Below, piece by piece: positions 25,331-34,250 of a DNA stretch of 64,000 bases. The stretch lies in NCBI GenBank assembly GCA_043101845.1, contig JBICHN010000011.1, forward strand, positions 434,001 to 498,000, given 5' to 3'. Source of the DNA: JBICHN01 sp043101845 (GTDB lineage: Bacteria > Planctomycetota > Phycisphaerae > Phycisphaerales > UBA5793). Every line of letters starts with the position of its first letter. The first letter of the stretch is position 1. The translations under genes were made by a program, and so were the position numbers. The notes beneath the pieces were generated by a model, which saw only the letters and a list, made by a program, of their open reading frames with translations, had not been told where the DNA came from and made no database searches.

Positions 25331-27391
25331 TCAGCCGGTCGCGTCCTCGGCGCTTACCTCGACATCGTCCACCTCGTCTTCGCCGATCGCGCCTTCCTCG
25401 TCGTCGCCCGGATCGCGCATCACCACCCGGTACTGCGTCTTGAGACGATCGTACGACCAGGGCGATTCTTCGATCTCGATCGTCTCGTCGAGCGTGAGCG
25501 CCTCGTCGAGTGAGACCTGTGCGCCCCCGACCTGCAGACCTCGAGAGAGCAGCGCCTGATAGCGTTCCTTGCTCACCGGCGTGTGATTCGTGACCCGCAC
25601 AATAGCGAGGGTGAGACCGTTCTCCACCGGGTGCACGATCGTGCGCTCGGCCTCGGGAATCGATTCTTCCACGATCGCGAGCGGCTCGAGCGGGGCGACG
25701 ATCGCGAGGATCTTCTCGCTCAGCTCCGGCGAAGCGCCGAGTGGCGTAATCGGCGCGTATTCGAGTGTTCCGTCCTGACGCAGCGCAAAGATGCTGTAAC
25801 GCGTGACGGACGACGGCACGACCCGCGTCTCGAGCGACTCCGCCAGCGCGTCGAAGCCCTCGTCGAGCGCTCGGCGGCGCCATTCCTCCGCATTCGCCGC
25901 GAGTTCATTGAACGCCGCGATGCGCTTGAGATCCCGCACGATCTGCTCGCGCACTTCGTCGGGAGTCTGGGCCGGCCGCTCCGGGTCGACTTCGGTCACG
26001 CGGTAGAAGTACAGGTCCTCGGGAACCATCGGACCCCGGCGCAACGGGCTCGTGACATACGACCGTAACGGCTCCTGCCCGGCGACGCCGGCCTGCAGAC
26101 CGGGAATCTGCGGTGAGCCGAACTCGCGCACCGACTCCATCAACTGGGGAAACCGGGTCACGCGCGAGCCGCTCCGTAACGCCGCGCGGCCGATCCCGTC
26201 GCGGAAGTCCATCGCGAGCGCGCTCAACTCGTGCCACTCGCCGGTCTCGGCGACATATTCGACTTCAACATCAAACTCGTTCTGCAACTGTTCGCGCAAC
26301 GCCTCGAACGAGAGCTGGCGTTCGGACCAGTCGTCGGGCAGGTCGTAGTACTCGCCGCGACGTTCGATCCCCTGCATCGAGCGATAGAGCGCCGTCTTGA
26401 TCGAGCGCACGATCTCGCGCACCTTCTGCTCGGCCTGTTCGCGGCGATAGAGGATCATGACATCGCCGGCGATCTCCTCGTACGCGGGAACCTCTTCCTG
26501 CTCCGGCGCCAGGGGATAAGCGCCCGGGTTCTGCATAAACCAGGTTCGCGCATCGAGCCCGGTCGCGTCGACCTGTTCGAGGATGCTCGTGTACGGAATG
26601 CGAAGGTATTCGAACTTGAGTCGATCGGGCTGGCGATACCCAAGGCCGTACTCGCCTTCGCCCGGCTCAATCGCGGCGTACTTCTCGAAGTGCGCCTGAA
26701 TCTCCTCTTCCGTCGGTTCGGGCTGTTCGTCGATGAACTGGTCAGCCTCGATCGGAATGAGGTCGACGGAAACCCGGTAGTAGAGATCACGGGCAAGCTG
26801 ACGAAGTCGGTTCTCCGACGCGACGCCCGCCGAGCGATAGAGGTTGATGAGGCGCTGCACACCGATGAAGTTCGCGAGCGCCTGCCGACCCTCGTCGGGA
26901 GAGAAGCCCACCGTGCGGAGTCCGCGGATGAACAGGTCGTTCACGAGGTTCCGCGCCGTTTCTTCGTCTCCGAAGTTGAGCGTGAATGACGCGATCATCG
27001 ACTCGAGCATGCCGTCGCCTTCCGACGGTCCGCCGATGAGTCCGGCCCGCTCCGCTTCACGCTTGAGCAGGATCCAGTGCATGTTGCCCTCGAACGGGAT
27101 GTACTCCGGATCGTTCTCCATCGCGCCGGGCGGATTGATCATCGACTCGATCGGATTGCTCGTCGGGCTGCCGAAGAGCGTCTTGAGAAACTCGACTTCC
27201 CGACCGGCGTCGGAGTACTCGAGGTTCTTCACCTTCTGAGAGCGTCCTGCGACATCAACCGTCGCGATGGTCGAACTGAATCCCATGCGCGGGAGCTGTT
27301 GCAGCACCGACGAAAGGAGAAACGCGACCATGAGCAGTGATCCACCCACGGCCATGATGATGAGTTGGTATTTGCGGAGGAATCTCAACAT
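25331..27391 (-). CDS. PpiD/SurA-like membrane-anchored periplasmic chaperone
   Basis: 686 residues. A short basic N-terminus (MLRFLRKYQ) leads into one membrane segment (residues 10-32), then a large periplasmic part. The layout resembles the PpiD/SurA N-terminal chaperone domain: REAERAGL, then helical pairs, with paired P-x-E-E-I-x-x-H-F-E-K-Y (near residue 215) typical of SurA/PpiD. No clear parvulin peptidyl-prolyl isomerase core (H-x-x-x-C/S and F-H-I motifs) is visible, so it may be a chaperone only. It would help fold outer-membrane proteins. The C-terminus is very acidic. Confidence 0.7.
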   Translation of the reverse strand: MLRFLRKYQLIIMAVGGSLLMVAFLLSSVLQQLPRMGFSSTIATVDVAGRSQKVKNLEYSDAGREVEFLKTLFGSPTSNPIESMINPPGAMENDPEYIPFEGNMHWILLKREAERAGLIGGPSEGDGMLESMIASFTLNFGDEETARNLVNDLFIRGLRTVGFSPDEGRQALANFIGVQRLINLYRSAGVASENRLRQLARDLYYRVSVDLIPIEADQFIDEQPEPTEEEIQAHFEKYAAIEPGEGEYGLGYRQPDRLKFEYLRIPYTSILEQVDATGLDARTWFMQNPGAYPLAPEQEEVPAYEEIAGDVMILYRREQAEQKVREIVRSIKTALYRSMQGIERRGEYYDLPDDWSERQLSFEALREQLQNEFDVEVEYVAETGEWHELSALAMDFRDGIGRAALRSGSRVTRFPQLMESVREFGSPQIPGLQAGVAGQEPLRSYVTSPLRRGPMVPEDLYFYRVTEVDPERPAQTPDEVREQIVRDLKRIAAFNELAANAEEWRRRALDEGFDALAESLETRVVPSSVTRYSIFALRQDGTLEYAPITPLGASPELSEKILAIVAPLEPLAIVEESIPEAERTIVHPVENGLTLAIVRVTNHTPVSKERYQALLSRGLQVGGAQVSLDEALTLDETIEIEESPWSYDRLKTQYRVVMRDPGDDEEGAIGEDEVDDVEVSAEDATG

Positions 27392-27486
27392 GGTCGGATG
27401 ATCCTCGATCGACGATCGTCGGCGGAGACGCTCGCATCCCGCGCCCGATGACCGCTCGGAAAGGGGCCGGTCAGTCTATGACAAAC

Positions 27487-27513
27487 GGTCGGCCGAGGCG
27501 TCCTCGACCGACC
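27487..27513 (-). terminator. stem-loop terminator after rpsD
   Basis: GGTCGGCCGAGG, 3-nt loop, CCTCGACCGACC: a 12-bp stem with one mismatch, about 60 nt past the rpsD stop. On the minus strand it is followed by GTTTGTCAT. Confidence 0.6.
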
Positions 27514-27575
27514 GTGTGCGATTCGTATTCCATCCATTCCGTTCCCGACGGACGACTCGCCGGTTCGGTCATGGA

Positions 27576-28175
27576 TTATCGATAGAGTTCGACGATCAGG
27601 TTCATATCCACATCGAACGGAATCTGATCGGACGACGGAGTCGCGACGACCTTCGCGGTCAACTCCGAGGGATTGAACTCGATCCAGTCCGGAACCTCAT
27701 GGCCGGCGAGCGATTCCATGTTCTCGCGGGCGAGCTTGTGAATCCGCTCTTTGAGCGTGATCGTGTCGCCGACGCTGACGCGGAAGCTCGGACGATCGAC
27801 CTTGCGGCCGTTCACGAGCACATGGCCATGCACGACGATCTGCCGCGCCGCCCAGATGGTCCGGGCGAGCCCGGCGCGGCGCATGACATTGTCGAGCCGC
27901 ATCTCAAGCAACTGCAGGAGCACTTCGCCCGAGTTGCCCTTTGAACGCTTCGCCTCGCGCAGATTCCGGCGGAACTGCTTCTCGAGGACATTGTAGTGGT
28001 AACGAAGCTTCTGCTTTTCGTTGAGGCGCAGCCCATAGTCCCGCAATCGACGGCCGCGATAGCCGTGCTGTCCCGGCGGGTTGAGCTGGCGCTTGGCGGT
28101 GTGCTTCGGAATGTCCGCAATCGGAACTCCGACGCGCCGCGAAAGCTTGACCTTGGGACCAAGATACCTGGCCAT
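27576..28175 (-). CDS. rpsD: 30S ribosomal protein S4
   Basis: Small-subunit assembly protein binding the 5' domain of 16S rRNA, 199 residues. MARYLGPKVKLSRRVG begins the protein. NPPGQHGYRGRRLRDYGLRL and the C-terminal S4 RNA-binding domain (MRLDNVMRRAGLARTIWAARQIVVHGHVLVNGRKVDRPS) are unmistakable. It lacks the N-terminal zinc-binding cysteines, so it is the C-minus form. It stands apart from the usual ribosomal operons with its own promoter and terminator, as seen in some planctomycetes. Confidence 0.97.
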   Translation of the reverse strand: MARYLGPKVKLSRRVGVPIADIPKHTAKRQLNPPGQHGYRGRRLRDYGLRLNEKQKLRYHYNVLEKQFRRNLREAKRSKGNSGEVLLQLLEMRLDNVMRRAGLARTIWAARQIVVHGHVLVNGRKVDRPSFRVSVGDTITLKERIHKLARENMESLAGHEVPDWIEFNPSELTAKVVATPSSDQIPFDVDMNLIVELYR

Positions 28176-28230
28176 AGGCGATCGATCCTTACTGACTGAC
28201 TGCGTTTGTGGACGCTGGTTGAGCCTCTGT

Positions 28231-28245
28231 CCCCGAAAAACGGGG
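28231..28245. promoter_or_regulatory. small hairpin at the 5' end of the rpsD leader
   Basis: CCCCG-AAAAA-CGGGG, 5-bp stem, lying right at the predicted rpsD transcription start. It could stabilise the mRNA 5' end. Confidence 0.3.
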
Positions 28246-28251
28246 TCCCGG

Positions 28252-28280
28252 AGTTAAGCCGTCCGGCCGCTCCGGGTCAA
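28252..28280 (-). promoter_or_regulatory. candidate rpsD promoter
   Basis: Minus strand TTGACC (28280-28275), exact 17-nt spacer, TTAACT (28257-28252). The predicted leader is about 70 nt. This is one of the better sigma-70-like matches in the window. Confidence 0.5.
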
Positions 28281-28317
28281 GCGCATCGAGGGTCAAAGTC
28301 GGCCGGCGCCGGCGTCT

Positions 28318-29955
28318 TCAGGGCCGTTCCTCGAGCACATAGACCGGTCGCCCGTTCCATCGGACCGTCGGATGCTCGACATAGGCGTCGCCCATGGACG
28401 CGAGCATGACCGGCTCGAACTCGCCGATTCGTTCGCTGAGGTAGACGACCGGCGGCCGCGTCGACAGAAGATGCGCTGCAAATCCTTCGAGCCCACCGGG
28501 ATACTCGGCGGCAATCTGGTTCGTGCGGCCGAGGACCCACTGGATGTCGAACTCCCGGGGCGGGCCGTCGACGACGGCGCGGAGGATCGGGTCTCCGACG
28601 ACCAGGATTTCACCCCCGTCCGCAAGGTCGATGATCGGCGCCGCGGACCGCTGGAAATCGACCATGCGGAGCGGCTCGTCGCCTCGTCGGGGACGGGCCG
28701 CGATCACGATCACCGCGATCGCGACGGCGGTCGCGACGACGAACACGGCCCACTTTGTCCAGGGTCGCCCGGCCACGAACGAGCCGATGACCCAGCCGGC
28801 CATCGCGCCGGCGGGCGCGAGCAGGGGCGCCGCGTATCCCGGGCCGTGGGCGACGAAGAGGATCTGCACATAGCTCGAGATGAAGATCGCGAAGATGCCC
28901 CAGCGGAAGTCGAGGGCGAATTCCGGCCGGCTCCGGCCCCGCTCCCGGAACACCACGATGAGACAGCTCAGCAGGCCGACGATCGCCGCCGCCGTGACGA
29001 TCTTGGGCAGGAGCGTCCAGCCGACCTGCGCGATCCAGACGAGGCGCAAGAAGCCGGTCGGCTTCGGCTGGCCGGGGTTCCGCGCCTCCCACGGATCGAT
29101 CTGGTACTTGAGTGGGAATTCGATGACCTGCTCGACGAACGCCGGCCACACGCCCTGCCAGAGCATGATGAGCGAGACCACCGCCGAGACGAGCAGGCCG
29201 CCGGCGAAAACGCGGAGAAGCACCCAGCCGATCTGAGTCCGCCCGCGCGTAATCGAGACGATCGTCCAAACGAGCAGAAGCCCCGTGGCCTGAAAGACCG
29301 CGACCTGCCAGGTCCAGCAGGCGAGCCCGAGAAGCACTCCGGTAAGCAGGGGCCGCCGACGGGCGAGCGTGCCCACCGCGATCATGACCAGCGCGGTGGC
29401 GAGGAACTTGGGCCGGCCGCCGACGGGCATGAATCCGATGATGCGACCCCAACTCCCCGCGACGGCCGCGGCGACAGCGCCCGCCGCAGCGAAACGCAGC
29501 CAGCGCGGCGGATCGCGCGCCTCGTCGCTGTCGCTCTCGGTGTCCTTCCCCACGGCGAACACGGCGAGCCAGGCGGCCGACGACATGAGCAGGAGAATGA
29601 CGATTCCGCCGAAGACCTGTCGACCGACTCCATCGCCGAAGACCCGTTCGAAGATCCCGGCGATCCAGTAGGTCACGGGCCCGTGAATGACGAAGTAGTC
29701 GCGGTACGGCAGGTACCCATCACTCGCGAGTTGATGCACATACGCGAAGTAGCCGGCGTCGTTGCTCACGAATCCGATGGACCAGACGCGGTTCGCGATC
29801 ATCGCGCCGATGAGGCAAACGGCGCCGCCGATGAGCGTGGCGAGCCACTTCTTGCGCATGAGCGCGAGCAGCGGGCTTTCCGGGTCGGAGCCGCGCGGTG
29901 GTTTCGGCGCCGTGGCGACCGGGCTGGAGGATGTCTTGCTGCCGTCGGCGGTCAT
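28318..29955 (-). CDS. GT-C fold membrane glycosyltransferase-like protein (PMT/ArnT group)
   Basis: 545 residues, about ten to eleven membrane segments in residues 35-430, then a periplasmic domain of about 110 residues. The first luminal loop reads NDAGYFAYVHQLASDGYLPYRDYF, the acidic/aromatic pattern typical of polyprenyl-phosphate-sugar-dependent glycosyltransferases, where an acidic residue in this loop is catalytic. It should move a sugar from a lipid carrier onto an acceptor on the outer face of the inner membrane. Donor and acceptor are unknown. A charged cytosolic loop near residues 140-150 breaks the membrane segments. The gene stands alone between rpsD and mnmG. Confidence 0.7.
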   Translation of the reverse strand: MTADGSKTSSSPVATAPKPPRGSDPESPLLALMRKKWLATLIGGAVCLIGAMIANRVWSIGFVSNDAGYFAYVHQLASDGYLPYRDYFVIHGPVTYWIAGIFERVFGDGVGRQVFGGIVILLLMSSAAWLAVFAVGKDTESDSDEARDPPRWLRFAAAGAVAAAVAGSWGRIIGFMPVGGRPKFLATALVMIAVGTLARRRPLLTGVLLGLACWTWQVAVFQATGLLLVWTIVSITRGRTQIGWVLLRVFAGGLLVSAVVSLIMLWQGVWPAFVEQVIEFPLKYQIDPWEARNPGQPKPTGFLRLVWIAQVGWTLLPKIVTAAAIVGLLSCLIVVFRERGRSRPEFALDFRWGIFAIFISSYVQILFVAHGPGYAAPLLAPAGAMAGWVIGSFVAGRPWTKWAVFVVATAVAIAVIVIAARPRRGDEPLRMVDFQRSAAPIIDLADGGEILVVGDPILRAVVDGPPREFDIQWVLGRTNQIAAEYPGGLEGFAAHLLSTRPPVVYLSERIGEFEPVMLASMGDAYVEHPTVRWNGRPVYVLEERP

Positions 29956-30041
29956 GACCGTACTGCGCCGAATCCTTCTCTCCGGAGGTTTCGCGTCCGC
30001 TGAATTCGGCGCCGGGGCCGCCGATCTGGAGTCCGATCAGG

Positions 30042-31907
30042 TTAGGCGCTCACCCGGGCCGCGCGCTCGCGACGCCACGCCTTGAGCGCGATCGCGACCA
30101 GGGTGACATCGGCCGGATTGACGCCGGCGAGCCGGCCCGCCTGCCCGAGTGTCGCGGGCCGGAACTTGCGAAGCGTCTCCACCGCTTCGTTCCGAAGGCC
30201 GCGCACGCTTCCGAACTCGAATTCGGTCGGAATCGACTTGCGTTCGAGCTCGGAAAGGCGATGAATCTCCGCCTGCTGTCGCGCGATGTACGCCTCGTAC
30301 CGAGCGTCGTTGAACGCGACGCTGATGAGTCGCCCACCGAATCGTTCGTGCAGCCGTTCAACCGCGGCTTCGACACCGATCTGACCGCCTCGCGCGAGAT
30401 CCGCGAGCGAGCGACCCTCGACCACCACTTCTTCGAGCGCCGCCGCGATCTGTTCCAGCTCGTTCTGACGAATCGCGAGTCGAGTCCACCTTTCGTCGTC
30501 GACGAGGCCGAAGTCGCGGCCCAGCGGGGTGAGCCGGTCCGGCGCGTTGTCCGCGCGGAGGAGCAGTCGATGCTCGGCCCGGCTCGTGAACATGCGGTAC
30601 GGCTCGCGCGGCGTCTTCGTCACGAGATCATCGAGCATGACGCCGATGTAACTCGTGTCGCGCCCGAATCGAACCGGCTCCTCGTTTCGGGCGAATCGGG
30701 CCGCGTTGAGTCCGGCGACGAGTCCCTGGCCACCGGCTTCCTCATAGCCGCTCGTTCCGTTGATCTGACCCGCGAGAAAAAGCCCTTCAACGCGCTTCGT
30801 CATCGTCGTTGCATCGATCTGGTGCGGCCAGACCATGTCGTATTCGACGGCGTAGCCATATTGAAGAATGCGCGCCCGTTCGCATCCGGGAAGCGCGCGG
30901 ACGATCTCATCCTGAACATCGCGAGGCAGCGAAGTCGAGATGCCGTTGCAGTACACCTCGTTCGTATCGAGTGACTCCGGCTCGAGAAAGACATGGTGCG
31001 CGGCGCGGTCGGCGAAGCGGACGACCTTGTCTTCGATCGACGGGCAGTAGCGCGGACCACAGTCCGCGTCGATCTGACCGGAATACATCGGCGCTCGATC
31101 GAGGTTCGCGCGGATGAGTTCGTGAATGGCTTCGTTCGTATGGGTTTCGTGGCAGCACACCTGTGGCAGGCGAGGGAACTCGGCGGCAGTGGTCAGTTCG
31201 CTGAAGGGAATCGGGTCGTCGTCCCCGGGCTGCGGTTTGAGCGCGCCGAAGTCGATCGACTCCTTCGCGAGTCGCGGTGGCGTGCCGGTCTTGAGACGCC
31301 CGAGCTCGAACCCGAGGCGTCGGAGTTCGCCGCTGATTCCCTCGGCCGATCCCTCGCCGACACGGCCGCCGGCGACGCGCCGCTCGCCGGTATGCATGAG
31401 CCCGCGCATAAAGGTGCCGGTCGTGAGCACGACCGCCTGCGCTCGAAGTTCGCCGCGACTCGTCTCTACGCCGACGCAGCGGCCGCGGTCGTCGACGACG
31501 AATCGATCGACGAGTCCCTCGAGGACTTCAATGTTCGACCGTGTCGCGAGCAGTCGCTGCACCTCGCGGGCGTATGCGTACTTGTCGGCCTGAGCGCGGG
31601 GACCGTGGACCGCGGCGCCGCGCGAGGTGTTGAGCATGCGGAACTGGATGCCCGTCGCGTCGATGGCGCGACCCATGATCCCGCCGAGCGCATCGATCTC
31701 GCGGACCATCTGGCCCTTCGCGAGGCCGCCGATCGCGGGGTTGCAGGACATGGCGCCGATCTTGTCCGCCTTCATCGTGACGAGCGCGACGCGCTCGACG
31801 AGCGCGGCCGCGGCCCACGCGGCCTCGGCGCCGGCGTGCCCGCCGCCCACGACGATGACATCGAACTCGACCTTCGGATTCAGATTGGACTCGTTTCCTG
31901 CGGCCAT
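30042..31907 (-). CDS. mnmG: tRNA uridine-5-carboxymethylaminomethyl modification enzyme, FAD subunit
   Basis: Works with MnmE to modify U34 of the wobble position in several tRNAs. The 621 residues match the family. VVGGGHAGAEAAWAAA is the FAD-binding Rossmann motif, and TMKADKIGAMSCNPAIGGLAKGQ is the hallmark block. LTTGTFMRGLMHTGE, RLKTGTPPRL and INGTSGYEEAGGQGLVAG are further signatures. The C-terminal helical domain binds MnmE and tRNA. A TATCCT box 8 nt before the ATG and no Shine-Dalgarno suggest a leaderless transcript. Confidence 0.96.
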   Translation of the reverse strand: MAAGNESNLNPKVEFDVIVVGGGHAGAEAAWAAAALVERVALVTMKADKIGAMSCNPAIGGLAKGQMVREIDALGGIMGRAIDATGIQFRMLNTSRGAAVHGPRAQADKYAYAREVQRLLATRSNIEVLEGLVDRFVVDDRGRCVGVETSRGELRAQAVVLTTGTFMRGLMHTGERRVAGGRVGEGSAEGISGELRRLGFELGRLKTGTPPRLAKESIDFGALKPQPGDDDPIPFSELTTAAEFPRLPQVCCHETHTNEAIHELIRANLDRAPMYSGQIDADCGPRYCPSIEDKVVRFADRAAHHVFLEPESLDTNEVYCNGISTSLPRDVQDEIVRALPGCERARILQYGYAVEYDMVWPHQIDATTMTKRVEGLFLAGQINGTSGYEEAGGQGLVAGLNAARFARNEEPVRFGRDTSYIGVMLDDLVTKTPREPYRMFTSRAEHRLLLRADNAPDRLTPLGRDFGLVDDERWTRLAIRQNELEQIAAALEEVVVEGRSLADLARGGQIGVEAAVERLHERFGGRLISVAFNDARYEAYIARQQAEIHRLSELERKSIPTEFEFGSVRGLRNEAVETLRKFRPATLGQAGRLAGVNPADVTLVAIALKAWRRERAARVSA

Positions 31908-31915
31908 GGTCGTGA

Positions 31916-31921
31916 AGGATA
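31916..31921 (-). promoter_or_regulatory. -10-like TATCCT upstream of mnmG
   Basis: Minus strand TATCCT ends 8 nt before the ATG at 31907. The identical hexamer precedes the gene at 20731. A TTGT-type -35 lies 15-17 nt further upstream. Confidence 0.3.
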
Positions 31922-32045
31922 GCGGTCTGCCCGGCCGAACAAGAGGCGATTCGAATCGTTACCGGACGCCTCAATCGCGCTGGATCGATTCGCAATCCTG
32001 CGGCGCCGACTTGACGGAATGGGTCGCGTGTGCCAGCGTATCGAC

Positions 32046-33065
32046 ATGCCGGACGAGACTGGACTCGAGATCGCCATTCAAACACCCGAATCGGGCTCGT
32101 CGCTCAGCTCAGCGGTCGTGTGTCCACACTGCCGGGCGTCGATCGGTTCCCACGAGGTCGGATTACCTTGTCCAGACTGCGGCGGCGTGGTCGACGGCGT
32201 CTGCCTCGGCTGCGGGTACAACCTGCGCGGTCTCGCCGTCGACGGACGATGCCCCGAATGCGGCGATCCGGTCGAACGCTCACTCCGGGGCGATCTCCTC
32301 CGTCACGCGGACTTCGAATGGCTCAACACGCTCTACCGCGGCTTGCAGACCATGTACGCCTTCACCGTGTTCATGGTGTTGTCGTTGGTCTTTCTCGTGA
32401 TTCTCGGGGTTACTCTCGCGTTCGCCGCTCAGGGACCGGCTCTCTTCGCCACCGTTCTCGTAGTTACCGCGCAGGTTTCATTCATCATCGCATACCCGCT
32501 CGGTTGGTGGTGGGCGACGCGACGCGATCCGGCGGAGACGGTTGATGCGGGTCGCGAGCGAGTTGCGCTGCGCACGACGGCGCTCCTCTTCCTTCCGTGC
32601 TACTGGTCCTGGTGGATGACTTCGGTCTTCTTCAACTATTCGGGCGCGTTCGCGCCGGTCGTCGCGGGACTCGGCGTCGAACTCTGGACGCATCTGTGTT
32701 TCGCGCTCGTCTGGTTGCACCTCTGGCTCATCGTCCGCGAGTTCAAGTCGATCGCGGCCCGGTCCCGGCCGGAATCGGAGAAGATTGACAAACGGCTGAC
32801 GAACATGTTGAAGCGATCGGGGCAGTATGTGAAGATTGTGCCGCCGATCCTGCTCTTCTTCCATTGGATCGTGGCGAACGCCATTCTCTACTTCGCCCCT
32901 CCCGCAGCCGGGCCGATGGGCGCGCGTCCGGTCGGATACGGCGCCGGAGTGGGCTGGTTCTGGATGGGAATCCTCTGGGTCGTCGTGATCGGAATCACCG
33001 GGAGCCTGCTCAAGGCCATCAAACACGAGCGACTGCTCGCGATCGGGTTTCGGTCGGCGACCTAA
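32046..33065 (+). CDS. zinc-ribbon membrane protein (CGYNLRGL type)
   Basis: 339 residues. The N-terminus holds two to three zinc-knuckle pairs: CPHC, CPDCGG, CLGCGYNLRGL and CPECGDP (residues 22-80). The CGYNLRGL...CPECG pattern is common in planctomycete proteins of unknown role. About six hydrophobic segments follow from residue 100, so this is an inner-membrane protein with a cytosolic zinc-ribbon head. No enzyme motif is visible. The start was chosen as the ATG at 32046, and a 9-residue extension is possible. It runs head-to-tail with the threonine aldolase gene 38 bp downstream. Confidence 0.75.
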   Translation: MPDETGLEIAIQTPESGSSLSSAVVCPHCRASIGSHEVGLPCPDCGGVVDGVCLGCGYNLRGLAVDGRCPECGDPVERSLRGDLLRHADFEWLNTLYRGLQTMYAFTVFMVLSLVFLVILGVTLAFAAQGPALFATVLVVTAQVSFIIAYPLGWWWATRRDPAETVDAGRERVALRTTALLFLPCYWSWWMTSVFFNYSGAFAPVVAGLGVELWTHLCFALVWLHLWLIVREFKSIAARSRPESEKIDKRLTNMLKRSGQYVKIVPPILLFFHWIVANAILYFAPPAAGPMGARPVGYGAGVGWFWMGILWVVVIGITGSLLKAIKHERLLAIGFRSAT

Positions 33066-33102
33066 TGTACTCGCGGCCGATGTACACTCGAGGGGATTCA
33101 GG

Positions 33103-34170
33103 ATGTCTGCGACTGCGATGATCGATCTCCGCAGCGACACCGTAACGAAGCCGACGAAGGACATGCTCCGGGCCATGACGAGCGCGGAGCTTGGCGACGA
33201 TGTGCTCGGTGACGAACCGACGGTGATTCGCCTTCAGGAGCGGTGCGCCGAGTTGATGGGGAAGGAAGCCGCGTGCTTCGTGCCGTCCGGCACAATGGGG
33301 AATCTCACCTCGATCCGGGCGCTCACCGAGCCGGGCGACGAGATCATCGCGCATACCGACAGCCACATCTTTCACTACGAAACGGGCGGATACGCGGCGA
33401 TCGCGGGATGTTCGATGCGGCATCTCAGCGGCGCCCGCGGGCAGTTCGACGCCGACGATGTTGAAGCCGCCGTGCGACCGCCGAACGCGCACTTTCCGCA
33501 CAGCGCGCTTGTCGTCATCGAGAACACGCAGAACCGGGGCGGTGGGTCGATCTGGCCAATCGAGCGCATCGACCGGGTCGTCTCCATGGCGCGGGCGCAC
33601 GGCATGAAGGTCCATCTCGATGGGGCGCGCCTCTGGAACGCGTGTGCCGCGACAGGCCTCGAGCCGAGCGCGTACGCCCGCCACTTCGATACCGTGACTT
33701 CCTGCTTTTCGAAGGGTCTCGGCACGCCGGCCGGGTCGATCGTCGCCGGATCGGACGAGACGATCCGCCGCGTGCATCGCTTCCGCAAGATGCTGGGCGG
33801 GGCGATGCGGCAATCCGGGGTGCTCGCCGCCGCGGCGCTCCATGCGCTCGATCATCACCGGGAGCGGCTCGCCGACGACCATGCCCGAGCCCGCAAGCTC
33901 GCCGCCGCGATCGCGAACATGCCGAAACTCTCGATCGATCCGGACGCAGTGGAAACGAACATCGTGTACTTCGATGTCGACCGGTCATTCGGATCCGCGT
34001 CGGAGTTCACGAAGCGGCTCGCGACCGACGGCGTGCGCATGCTGCCCACCGGTCCCCGGCGCGTTCGCGCTGTCGTGAGTCTCGCGGTGACGGCGGACGA
34101 CATCGATCGCGCGATCGATCTCATCGGTCGCATCGCCGGGGCTCCGCGGTCGGCGCCGATCGCGAACTGA
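33103..34170 (+). CDS. ltaE: low-specificity L-threonine aldolase
   Basis: PLP-dependent cytosolic enzyme cleaving threonine (or allo-threonine) to glycine and acetaldehyde. The 355 residues match the family. MIDLRSDTVTKPT starts the fold, PSGTMGNLTSIRAL binds the cofactor phosphate, and HLDGARLWNA is the Asp that pairs with the pyridine nitrogen. CFSKGLGTPAGS contains the Schiff-base Lys204. KMLGGAMRQSGVLAAAALHAL is a standard block. TACACT at 33083-33088 could be its -10. It is convergent with the baeRF gene across a hairpin region. Confidence 0.93.
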   Translation: MSATAMIDLRSDTVTKPTKDMLRAMTSAELGDDVLGDEPTVIRLQERCAELMGKEAACFVPSGTMGNLTSIRALTEPGDEIIAHTDSHIFHYETGGYAAIAGCSMRHLSGARGQFDADDVEAAVRPPNAHFPHSALVVIENTQNRGGGSIWPIERIDRVVSMARAHGMKVHLDGARLWNACAATGLEPSAYARHFDTVTSCFSKGLGTPAGSIVAGSDETIRRVHRFRKMLGGAMRQSGVLAAAALHALDHHRERLADDHARARKLAAAIANMPKLSIDPDAVETNIVYFDVDRSFGSASEFTKRLATDGVRMLPTGPRRVRAVVSLAVTADDIDRAIDLIGRIAGAPRSAPIAN

Positions 34171-34198
34171 TGATGCCACATGAGACCCGCGCATGAAA

Positions 34199-34223
34199 TG
34201 GAGGCCGCGTGAGGCGACCTCCA
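34199..34223. terminator. stem-loop between convergent genes
   Basis: TGGAGG-C-CGC-GTGAG-GCG-A-CCTCCA: 9 paired bases with one mismatch, 28 nt after the threonine aldolase stop and 28 nt after the baeRF stop on the other strand. A T-rich stretch (TTCCCTTTT) follows on the plus strand. It may serve both genes. Confidence 0.45.
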
Positions 34224-34250
34224 GTTCGAAAGGTTCCCTTTTCGATCGCC

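Noticed and set aside
28372..30003. 543-codon open frame on the plus strand opposite the membrane glycosyltransferase
   Set aside because: Charged low-complexity translation (Arg/Asp/Glu/His), while the minus strand frame has clear membrane segments.
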